Shown piece after piece: positions 37,500 through 48,454 of a stretch of DNA of 64,000 nucleotides. Made by a program: the position numbers and the translations under genes. The notes below the pieces were generated by a model, which saw only the letters and a list, made by a program, of their open reading frames with translations, was not told the DNA's origin and searched no databases. Source of the stretch: Epiperipatus broadwayi (lineage: Eukaryota; Onychophora; Udeonychophora; Euonychophora; Peripatidae); the NCBI GenBank assembly GCA_028023455.1, contig JAQFVV010000013.1, positions 6,402,811 to 6,466,810 of the forward strand, in the 5' to 3' direction. Each line of letters begins with the position of its first letter. Within the stretch, counting starts at the first letter, position 1.

Positions 37500-39400
37500 A
37501 ATTGTTCATTGAGGAATGACTGAATAGTTAACAATTAATGCACTTTATTTTTATGTTTAGTATATGGAAATTGAATTTGGGGAGAATACATTCAGGAGGC
37601 TGAGCTTTTCCAAAAAAAAAAAAAAAAAACCCATCAAGTTTTTTTTCAATTGGTTACTATTTGAATATTGGGTTACTCTTAATTAAACAATAAATTAAGA
37701 ATAGAAAACTATTACGTAGTCTATTCCGTTTAATTTTTACACACACACACACACCCGCACACACGTATATAAACGACTTAATTATTTATATACTATTTAT
37801 AGTAATAATTGTTTATATATATATTTAAAAAAACAATATTATAAAACTACGCAAATCACAATTATTTATAAAATGAATATTTTGCATATGTAATATAAGT
37901 ATAAAAAATAATATTGGGACTTATTAAAGATTATTGACAGTAAGTTAGAATTCTATTTTAAGGTTGAATGCACAACTAAATCATTGCTGCGAAGCCGTTG
38001 GAATTTTGCAATATATCTGCATAAAATTATATGTAAAACATTTTATAGAAAAGTTTTTATTTTAATATATTTCTCAAACACACAGATATATTATAAAACT
38101 GGATTTTCAAATAAATTTATAATATAAATGTTTTAAAGAATGAAATTCTGATATATTAAATTTATATCTACTATTTTGTAAATTAAAAATATATTTTTTA
38201 AGCTATAAAAATTCTAGAAATTTTGTGTTCACAGCTGATAGTTACAGGTTTAACAAACTTGAAGGGTTATATTATATTAAAATCTTTACTGAACTTCACC
38301 CAATTTATTTATTGATTATATTTCATATACTAAAATCTTTGCTGAGTTTCTTTTAATAATATCGTAAAAAGTTTTTACATTTTTTCACTTATAATTTTTT
38401 TTATATTGTCTTGCGTTTTTTCCTTTTGTTTGTTCCTTAATTTTTTTTGTAATATATACATTATATAGTAGTAATATAGACTAATGCTGACAGTTAATCA
38501 TAACTTCATGAGAGATATAAACATTAACTTAGCAACAATATCACATAATTTTCTTATATGTTTACTTTCATTTTTCTAAAAGCAGTTACCTTCAGCCTGT
38601 TCTAAAGCCTTCTATTGTAATCTTGAGTTGTCAATAGATACCAAATGATATAGTTTTATAAAATAACTATCTTCAGCCCAGATTCTGACTTTTTCCTTCT
38701 TTGAGAACGTTAAAAGCTAAAATCAACACACTGTGTATACATCCAGCATCACTTTTTAAATTCATTTTTACTAATGAAAGTAGCTTCAAATAACTCTAAA
38801 GAAGGATAGATATAATTGTTTTTAGTAAATTCATGAACAGAATGCCAAAACAAAATTATGCATTCATGCTAAAAGCTGGAGCCTTCAAATGTTGAAGTAT
38901 TCAATATGTAATTGAGAAGATGACAAAAATTTGTATTAAATGGCACATAAATAAAAGCCAGAAAAGAATATCATTACTAGATCATAAAATGTACAGATTA
39001 TGGAACAAAAATTATGATGTTATGAAAATGGAAATGGATCCCTAGTACATTGATGTTTTAAGAGTTGATGAAATAAAAAACGGAAAATAAAAGAGGCTTG
39101 GCATATTGTCAATTCCCAAAATTCTATAAACGTTAAAGCCTATAGCATCCCCTTAGTAAACAGTGGTCATTTATGATACCTAACCTGAGGCCTTTTCAAG
39201 CAAATATACAAATTTATTATAATTAGTGGCCAGTTTGATTTATATTTTACCCACTGACGGATATTGCTAATATTTTGATAATTTTATTTTTTGCTTGTGC
39301 TTTGAACAAAGATACACTGCATTGAAGGCATGGCTTACCAAATAAAAAAAATTTAAACCTAAATTTATTACATATTGGAGTTTTAGTTTTTTTACATATA
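37500..39400. other. AT-rich DNA without recognised features
   Basis: It contains a poly-A run near 37612-37630 and a (CA)n run near 37740-37765. No coding signal was found. Confidence 0.45.
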
Positions 39401-39408
39401 TATATATA

Positions 39409-39741
39409 TTTCAAACTTCTATTTCATCACAAAATTTATGAAACATATAACCAAAGATATGAAAAATATAAATAATTCCAAGTAGATGAGGCATTTCATG
39501 CTGAACTAGCGCTCATCAGTTGGCTCAGTTCACAATCTCTTATACATATTTATATCATTTGTTTAGAATTTTATAGATAATGAAGTAGTAAAAGTTATAA
39601 AAACTGTGAACATGATCAAGGAACTTTGGGTGTTGATACTTCTATAACACTACACCCATATTATTACTTGAGAATTAAAAAAAACATTTGAGCTAGAGAT
39701 AATCTCTTACTTTAATAAATGATCAGAATTCTCTATTTATC

Positions 39742-39797
<56 letters not shown>

Positions 39798-40133
39798 TTA
39801 AATTTAATATTTTTAACTGCCAATATAGATTAAAATAATTAGTAAAGGGGAACTCCATTATACAAGTTAAGTATCATTAATATAATTATTTAAAGTAGTT
39901 TGTATCAATGTTGTGAGTACAGAAAGTTTTACACTTGTAATCAATTTATAATAAATTGATATTTGTAAAATAACTAATAAATAATGAATAATGAAAACAT
40001 ATGTAAGAGTTTGTATACTGAACCATCTAATGAGCGTTGGTGCAGTATAAAATGCACATATTGGGAATCATTTATCTTTTCACATATCAATGGCCATATG
40101 TTTCAGAAAATTATGATGAAATAGAAATTTGAA
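39409..40133. mobile_element. Fold-back element, about 725 bp, long inverted arms
   Basis: The left arm 39409-39548 (TTTCAAACTTCTATTTCATC, GAACTAGCGCTCATCAGTTG, CTCTTATACATAT) is the reverse complement, with mismatches and small indels, of the right arm about 40000-40133 (CATATGTAAGAGTTTGTAT, CATCTAATGAGCGTTGGTGC, GATGAAATAGAAATTTGAA). Both outer ends are next to (TA)n, and a large (TA)n(TG)n lies in the middle (about 39743-39798). There is no ORF. It is either a MITE-like DNA transposon with long inverted repeats or a palindromic duplication. Confidence 0.7.
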
Positions 40134-40312
40134 TTATAGAAAAAATATTATATATATATACATAAAATTAAAGTTGAGTTGAAAATTATTATGAATATAA
40201 TCGAAAATATTTCTTTATGAGTTTTTATTGAGTTTTTATTTATATTGTATTATAAATTGTTTACCGTTGTTTGGAATATATTTAAGTTTCGTTATTTATT
40301 ATATATATATAA

Positions 40313-40666
40313 TGTAGTGGTCCAGGTTTTCCACCAGAAGAGGTGGACAACTAACTATAGTCAGTCCTAGGGTCTTCAGGTAGGATGCTGTGAATGATGC
40401 AATGAAATAACTAACCAAGGATCATATCCACCTCCAATGGGCTAGCTCTTGGTTTACTTATTAAATCCAGATATAATTTAGGCTAGTTTATCCATACATC
40501 ATCCCTCTTTCAGATTCCATTACACCTTAGATATTTGAACCCAGGGAGAATGTTGCCTTTGGATTTCTTCAGGGGTAAATTTACTTTATGTAGCACAACT
40601 AAGTTTTCACTTACCTAAGATACATCAAACCCCATGGCTGTGCTATATGTTATAGTAATTTGTATG

Positions 40667-40673
<7 letters not shown>
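40313..40673 (-). repeat. 3' LTR of element A
   Basis: It starts on the plus strand TGTAGTGGTCCAGG after a (TA)n tract. It shares with 58671-59024 the blocks CTTCAGGTAGGATGCTGTGA, CTAAGATACATCAAACCC and TTATAGTAATTTGTATGTG. It runs into a long (TA)n at 40674-40718; whether the LTR continues beyond that tract is unclear. No purine tract is visible directly past it. Confidence 0.75.

Positions 40674-40718
<45 letters not shown>
40674..40718. repeat. (TA)n microsatellite
   Basis: This is an almost pure TA run of about 45 bp at the end of the LTR A homology. The matching place at 59031-59048 carries (CA)n(TA)n and then the LTR of element B. Confidence 0.9.
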
Positions 40719-40719
<1 letters not shown>

Positions 40720-40720
<1 letters not shown>

Positions 40721-42980
40721 CAATTAAATTAATGAGTGAGTGTATGAATGAGTTTGATAAACTAGAGTCCAACTTGATTTAAAACACATTAACAAATTTT
40801 ATTAATAGCAGATAACAATTGAAATTCTATTCACATGGCAAAAGATGTGCTTATAGGTGTCCCACATGCACTTTTACCATTTCAATAACTAAATTATTAA
40901 TTATACCAGCCCATGACCCTGGCAAATATGTGATAAGACACTCTCTATATATAAAGTCAATAAGATTAGCTAGAATACAAATAAAATAAGTGGAAAAATA
41001 TTATTTCATCTTCATAATGATCGCGAAGCTAACTAACCATTTACAAGTTTATATTTCAATATGCTCAATAGCTCCATGATCCAATTTCTGCTGGAGAGAT
41101 CTTCTTTGGGACCCCCATATGTACAAGTTCTCTAAAGTAGATAGAAAAAGACTTTCATGCAGAATGTTAATCATTCATACAGAATAACTAAATGTAATAA
41201 TTATTAATTAAAACACAAACAAATACGCATTACAATGTAAACTGTGTCCTGTCCTAGTGAGTGCAAATTAATATGGAAGAACCTCAAAAATTCTTATCTT
41301 ATCCATACTACATGATGATGGTGATTACTGAATATCAAATCACTATGAAGGGAATCAACCTCAAATTTATTTACAAAACAAAAAAAAATTCTATCTTAAT
41401 AAAGCTTCCTCCCTGTTCAATGTTATGGAATGAACTCTCCTAATTGCAAACACACTGAAACTTCCAAGTGTGAAAATAATAAAAGTAGAATTTTACAAAC
41501 ATATAATATATATATATATAACATGATAATTTTGATTTTGTTCAAATCTTTCTGATTAGAGTTTATAATTTAAACATTAATATCTTTCATGGATACAGTC
41601 TGCTCTGATAACTCCTCCATCATTCTCCAGATTCTCTGGTAATGCTTGGACAATGTTTTTTTCACTTTGGATATCATTCTCTCTTTTGAGCTCCACTCTG
41701 ACACTTCAGATTAGGTGTTAGACATTTTCCTAGGTATTATTTATATGAGTGAATTACAATATCACTACTTCATGGCAATTAAAACAGCACCCTAGTCCTA
41801 TGGCATGTTTACCTAGCCAATATACTTTGTTTGGTAATTCAATAAAAAAGATTTAAATTTCCTTCAGCTTATAGTTGGTATCTAGTGAATTTACACAAAG
41901 TAGAGTTTTATTTCATTGTTTATCAGTACATGCTGACTATATAACATTTCTTTTTCTTCTTGTTCAACTGCATGGTCTTCTAACTTGGATGATTGTTGCA
42001 ATAAAATTTAATATAATTCTGTCATTATGCTGCTCCATTTCAAATGTTGATGATGATTTGTTTCAATTTTTACTGCTTTAAAATCGTATACAAAATAAAT
42101 AATATCTTCAAACACATGATATATTTTTTTAATGTTTGATATTAAGTTATTTGCTGCTTGCAGTTGTTATAACAGTTGATAAAATGTGAAAGAGAATGGA
42201 AATGACTAGTGATTAATTTATACTGGGATTTAACATCACATTGTCCAGAAAACTTGCACTTTCAATTTCCTTTTCTATATCTATAGATATCTATTGTTTT
42301 GTAAATTACTGGTTGTTGTTGAAGTCACCTAATAGAATTGTGTAATAAAATTATGTAGTAAAAATTCTATTCTCATTTTCCAAAACTTGGTTGCTTAGAT
42401 ATTGGCTTGACCTCAGGTTATCACCACATTGACAAAATTACTGTCTGATATCATGATGTCTACACATTAACAAACAAGTCATTATATATATATATATATA
42501 TAGGTTTCTAAGATTAAGTTTTTATTTTCCATTGATAAAAAGCACTTACTTCATTTCAACATTATTTTGGGTGTCTGGTACTTATTAAAACAAATTTCAA
42601 GTGTATGTGTATTTATACGTATGTTTGCATATAAAAAATGTCATGTATTTAACCTATTATTCCAGCTTGTCTTTTTTATAGGTTTAGTGTACTACTGTGG
42701 GCATATAAATGTGTTTTTGAACCTGATTGTAAGCTAAATTAAAACATCCCTATTCTTATAGGATTAAAATTTTATGGCCTTAATAAAATTCTAATACTTA
42801 ACTAGTGTGTAAGATTTATTTTGTGTTGATTCAGTCAAGTTCTTTGCTCTTCTGTTTCTTCTTTTAAAAGACGGTTTATAAAGTCTATTTACTTTAGTTC
42901 CTGCTGTTTTCTCAACTATATTTTAAATTCTTTACAATCTATTGCTTTATCTCTTGCCTCATACTAAAGTAATATTTATA
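40720..42980. other. Unassigned DNA between LTR A and its integrase remnant
   Basis: The stretch holds two (TA)n tracts (near 41502-41520 and 42484-42502). On the minus strand near 41830-41780, LGKHAIGLGCCFNCHE looks like parts of two CCHC zinc knuckles, which would suit a second, unrelated gag tail; the histidine and last cysteine of the second knuckle are missing. I find no other domain. Confidence 0.35.
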
Positions 42981-42989
42981 TATGGATCT

Positions 42990-44110
42990 CTTTTCTTTTT
43001 CTTTTTATTATTATGGTTATATGACATGAGATCAACCAGTGATGTGTCTTTATTATAGAAGGCACATAGTCAACTCGGCCTTATTCCTGATCCTTTTGAG
43101 GCTTATTGGATTTTTCTATGAACTAACAAAATATTGGAGTGGCCATACTCTGTATGGATCAGCTCTTAAGTCTCAAATCTCAGTTGACTCAAAATATCTC
43201 AGTAATTGCTTTTGCAATCACTTGGGCACCCCCTCATCATATGAATTCATTCTTTTACATTATCTCACTCCTTTTTTTCTCACTTTAACCAAAAATCAGC
43301 CTATCATTTAATTTACTTATCAATTCAGCATATCATCTCTGTGGTTACTCTGATTGACCAAGCCCTTTCTTGTTTTTGTTCCTCCTTTCTGATTTGTTGG
43401 TCAGCTGTACATATGCTTTTAACATGCCCATGTCTGTGTCAAAATTGGTACACATAATTAGGGTTTGATATTTTTCAAATAATATGGGAGTAGGCTGGTT
43501 CATACTCCAATTGATGTATTTGGATAAACAATCCATTTGCTTTATCCATCTCTTGTGCTCATCCTCCAAGTAAGTCCTGAACAGTTCCTACATACATGTT
43601 CACAAGGGTTCAACTATGGATTCCGTATGGATGGATGCACATGCTTTAGCTGAGATTTCTCCACCCATTTTTCCATTTTTGAATAGGAAAGGCATGCCAT
43701 GAACTGTTAATATTGTCTTAGGTTGCACTATTCTTATGAATTGAAGGGTATCTACTACCTTGATTGTGTGTCTGGTATTAGCTTGGAGTATTGGGTAAGC
43801 TAAAACATATTTTGAGAAGATATCATAAGCAACCAGTATGTATTTTGTTTGTTAAATGGAGGCAATGGCCCATAATAATTGATCACCAAGATCTCATTTG
43901 GTCTTTTAGGAATAATAGATTTTTAATATCCTACTGTAGTTTTGGTTTACTGGCTTGGTTCATAGGTACACTAGACAATCTTGAAGGGACTTTAAGGTGT
44001 CTATATATTCTTGGCCAGTAAAACCAAATTCTTAAAGTGTGTTCTGTTTTATGGGCACCAAAGTGTCTGTGAAAACAATGGATATATTTTATGAGTGGGG
44101 TGTGCAATGT
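42990..44110 (-). pseudogene. Integrase remnant of element A
   Basis: The minus strand shows the integrase zinc-binding region: FHRHFGAHKTEHTLRI and then FYWPRIYRHLK (about 44082-43990). The H-x-H-G...KT and 'YWP.i...' pattern is typical of Ty3/gypsy integrases; the following CxxC is not seen. The core is badly decayed, and I cannot place the D,D-35-E residues. Near 43560-43480 the stretch HKRWIKQMDCLSKYINWSMN fits the region after the core, where a tryptophan-bearing helix is followed by '.N.'. Downstream, to about 42990, only short pieces such as DPYRVWPLQYF suggest the C-terminal part. The sequence continues from RNase H upstream and leads toward the 3' LTR. Confidence 0.7.
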
Positions 44111-45640
44111 TTTAGGTATTACTAATATCTACTTATTAAGATCTTTTGGCACATTCAAAACTTTCTCTCCTTTTAGAGCTTTCATGATTGGGATCAAATC
44201 ATGATCTGCAAATTGCAATTGGTGTAGGTTCTCTAAATTATTCTCTACACTACTATTAGCCATTAAATTGACATTTGTAATGTAAGCATTCTATACCAAT
44301 AAATGATTCTGTTCTGACCTGCATGGGTTTTGACTAAGCATATCAGCCATGATATTCTCAGATTCCTTACAGTATCATACAATGTAATTGAATTGCTGTA
44401 GCAGCAAACTCTTTCTGGCTAAATTACTATTGGTTAGGTAACTGTGATTCAGTAATTCAAGGCTCTTGTGATCTGTGATCATTATCAACTCTGATCTGAA
44501 TAGCATCTGTCCAAAGGAAGGCCCACACTATTGCCAGCACTTTCTTCTCAGTAGGAATGTTACCCTAATCTGAAACAACTACTATCTCTTTGGACAATAA
44601 ATAGTTTATTAAAAACAGGGAAGGTTAACATTGTTTGACCTAAGAACCCTGTTTTAATATTTTCAAATGCCCTGTCCTGTACCTCAGTCCAGTTCCATCT
44701 TTTATTTATTCTGATTAGTTTTACCAATGATTCCATGTGATCTGAGAACTTCTGGTAGAAATTATTATAAAAGTTACACAGACCTAGAAATCATCGAATT
44801 TGTTTTTTATTGGTTGGTTTAGAAAAGTTTTGAATGGGCAATGATCTTTCTCTAGATGAAGCCTTATTCCATTTCAACCTATGATATGACCTAAGAAGAC
44901 TACCTTGTTGGAAACTAAGGTACTATTCTTGAAGTTAATTTTGATTTCCTTTTTGTAGCACTCTTCAAAAAACATAGGTGTTGAAGATATTCACAACCTG
45001 TTTAATCTTAGAAGATAGAATCTTATCTAAGCACCTTATCAAACCAACACCACCATTTATCAATCCAAAAGTCATCCTTTTAAACTGATATGTAAACCCT
45101 TATATTGGTGATGATATGAGTGCAGTTCAATCTGCTAATATCTGGATGTTAAATCAGAGATGAAATATATCTTATTCTGTCCAAATATCATGAATAATTT
45201 ATGTATGGGAAATGGAATATTTCTCTCTGGGACAATAATTTTGTTTCGTTGCCTGACATCCAAACAAAATTTCATTGATCCATCTTTCTTCACAGTTACA
45301 ACTGGATTACAGTAAGGTGAAGAGCATTTGGAAATGATCACCCAGTCTAGAATTTTATTAATTTAGTTCAATTTGGATTGAAATGTTTGGTCCTGTAATA
45401 ATCTAAATCTCTGTTGAAACCCATCGATCACTCCTGGTATTTTTGAGATCATGCTAAATTTATTAATTACAGATCACAATTTTAATGTATCATTGCTTTC
45501 CAAGAAAGTTGGACTCTATGAGTTTATTATCAATGAGTGCTTCTGGGATATTGGATATAATACAATCAACCTCAAGTAGAGAGTATTGAAACAATCAGAT
45601 CTGTCTATCCTACTGCTTCACTACTGTATGCTATAGTAGT
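44110..45640 (-). pseudogene. Reverse transcriptase and RNase H remnant of element A, catalytic loop lost
   Basis: RT fingers/palm: SPYCNPVVTVKKDGSMKF, CLDVRQRNK, then YFISDLTSRY (about 45330-45140), a clear match to Ty3/gypsy RT. MTFGLINGGVG follows in another frame at about 45080-45045. The next residues run KIKQVVNIFNTYVF and then FFEECYKKEIKINF and VVFLGHIIG (about 44995-44880). The segment that should hold YxDD between 'VVNI' and the 'FFEECYK' helix is missing, so a deletion removed the catalytic aspartates. RNase H shows ELIMITDHKSLELLNHSYLT and YCKESENIMADMLSQNP (about 44495-44330); the TDHK and ADxLSxNP motifs are typical. Several stops and frameshifts occur. Confidence 0.85.
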
Positions 45641-45841
45641 ACTTTTATTTATGCACACATATATCCAAATCCTCATATATTAGACTAATTTTAAAATTAA
45701 TAATCATAGTTATGCATGTGTGCATATATTATAGCATACAATATAGAAAGTGTATGTATATGTATAATAAATCAACTTATATGTGCACATATTTATTACT
45801 GTTTGCTAAATAAATGTAAATTTTAATGTATGTGAAACCAA

Positions 45842-46003
45842 GATATATATATATATATATGCAGAGAAGAAATAGTGTTATAAATTTAAAACATTGTAGG
45901 TTTTCTTTACTTAAATATTCTTATAAATTTAATATTAGAAATTATAATATCCCTGTATATAAAGTTAAATTATCTTTAAACATGTTACATATATATATAT
46001 ATT
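45842..46003. repeat. (TA)n tracts at the left edge of LTR D
   Basis: There are TA runs at about 45842-45860 and 45988-46003. The second directly precedes the TGAAGTAG border of the putative solo LTR. Confidence 0.7.
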
Positions 46004-48437
46004 GAAGTAGTCAATGTCTAATCATCATTGAGCTTCATGCTTAACCATCTACACTAACCTCCTATGGGGCCCGCAATTCAGACCCTGCTATAAATATATG
46101 CTATTCACTCACACACTGTATGTCGAATCATTCTAAAGATGAGTAAAATTAATTTTGTTTAGTAAAAATGAAACAGTAGTTTGAATGATGCGTATATATA
46201 TTATGACTAAAGCAATAGTTTTATTGCTATAAAAATACATTTGCTTAGATATTTGTAATTATTTTTATATCTGTGTATATTCAATGTAACAACAAAGAAA
46301 AATGGGGAAGGCTTGAAATATTGAAATTATCTTTATCACTAGTCAGATCGTTGTCTATAATTAAAACTTATAAATCTTAATTACAATCGAAAAACAAATC
46401 GTTTATCAGTTTCAAATCTTTCAAAACAGCTAAAAGGGGTATTTCAAGCCTTATCTATTGAAAATATTTTACTAATTAAATGTTGTTTTTAAAAGGATTA
46501 CAGAGATAAGGGTGGTGTATGAAATTGAATTCTGGGCAGTATTGAAAGGTTATAAAAGGAACCACAGAACAGAGGAACGGGGAGTTTCTTACTTTCAGTT
46601 GTTAGTGAAATGCAGAGGAGTTTTTAATCAGTTGAGTTAATTACCTTTAAGAAGCAAACACAAGTGCTGTAGATGGAGCGTGAGTAGTGGAATCTAGCAC
46701 CAATCTCTTCTTCTCTCGAAGAACTGTCTGCCTGTCAATTGCCATGTCCCATCCGGCCGACCATACAACATGATTGCTTCCGACTGCTGATTGCTAATGA
46801 CGCTGCTATGCTGTCTTTTCCTTAGGTAGCCTTTTAACGTAGAACTGCCTTTATATGACAATACTTTTGTAATCTATAGTTCAACCTTCATATCTTAATT
46901 TATATATTGTTTTATAAGCTTCTGCTAATTTTGCTTTTAAACTCTCTCTCTCAGTAAACTTTTATTAATATCATGTATTTTAACTTACCTTTCACGCTTA
47001 ATTAAATTATATATAAATGTGTGCGATTCCATTAAGATTTCATGTATTTTGTTTAATGTATAGATATGATTTATTTTCTTTAATGTGCCAAAATCGCTAA
47101 ATTCGCGAGTAAGGGGGAAAATAATTGTTTTACTTGGGAAAAGGGTGGGCTTTATTTAAAACTTATCAATAAAGTTTTGTCTATATGAAATAGAAATTGC
47201 TCGCGAGTTTGGTTTCATTTTAAATTCATTATTCTTAAAGTAAATTAAAAACTTTTACTGTGGATGAATTTTGCTTTAATTTTCTATTTTAAAAAGATCG
47301 TGAACCTTCATATAATTAATCCATTCCTTTTTGCTGGTGCCTGAAAGGCAAACTCTACCTGTTAATACGTATTTGGGAATCGATTCTTTAAATATAAATG
47401 TTGTTAGTTTAATAATATTATAAATAGAAGCGTTATTATTCATTATGATTAGTTAAATGACTCAGAATTGAAAACAGATTATTGCGCAAGAGGTTAGACA
47501 ATTTCCAAGTTTGAAAATTATATTATAAAACTTATATTCATGTCCAATAATGTTGCTGGCATACATTTCCATTATTCTGATATTTTATCTTCTCCATTTC
47601 TTGATTGTTTAGTCATTGGGAACGTCTAAAGCTCCCATCCTACTTCTCAGAATCGTTCACAATCAGGTACAATGCTTCCTGTGGAAACGTTAAGTTTACG
47701 AGGGTTATGATATTTATGTGCTGCAGAAGATAGCGCATCCAGATTCTGGGCTCTCAAACCCAGACCCTCTCTTGATATCGCTCCGCCAGAAGGCGTGGAT
47801 ATATCCAATCTAAGTTCGTTTCAAAGTATTCTTTTAAATGATAAAATATCCATAATCAACATGAGGCCTTATTTTCGTTATTGTATGCTAGTACCGTTAC
47901 TTTGCTCTTTAATTTGATCATCCGTCTGTCTAATCTTAGTAAGTCGCAATGATGTGTTAAAGATAAAGATTCATTTCGTAAAATACGTTCAGTATGTTGA
48001 TCTAAAAACTGTTTTCCTTTAAAAAGCTTTATCGATTCCCAGAGACGCAAATCAATTTGTATAATTTATTCTAGTAAATATTGCACATTGTTTGTTTCTT
48101 ATGCATACTTATTCTAGAGACGCTATGTCCAAACAATGCTTATCAAACATATGTAATGATTTTAAGATTGTAAATAAATGATTGAGACCGTAAATTTATA
48201 TTTATTTGTCAAAATGATTAACGTTAAATTATCGTGTATCTTTCTGTAATCCGAATCTGTTCCGATCTTGTAGATTATTTTGTACATCCACATTTTGGCA
48301 TATTAACCCCGCACAACTTATAACACATTCTATAAAATGGTATCTATTAAATAATTGATGTAATGGGGATTTTATAAAACAAATCCCAAGTTTTCATAAT
48401 GTATAAAATCACTCCAAGCGTGAAACAATTTTGTAAC
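46004..48437 (+). mobile_element. Putative solo LTR, family D (about 2.4 kb)
   Basis: The segment starts TGAAGTAG and ends TTTTGTAACA, and both sides are (TA)n (before 46004 and 48438-48453), the same layout as LTR families B and C. It is richer in G+C than the DNA around it and contains a TATA-type core promoter. It has no second copy in the window, so its LTR nature is inferred from borders and context. It lies in the foreign DNA that splits element A. The 64-codon ORF on the minus strand at 47856-48050 shows no known domain. Alternatively this is a host promoter region. Confidence 0.4.
46551..46600 (+). promoter_or_regulatory. TATA-box core promoter candidate
   Basis: TATAAAAGGAACC at 46551 is followed about 45 bp later by TTTCAGTTG, an initiator-like sequence. 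The expected start, about 30 bp downstream of TATA, would fall near 46581. The site would suit the U3/R border of LTR D. Confidence 0.4.
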
Positions 48438-48454
48438 ATATATATATATATATG

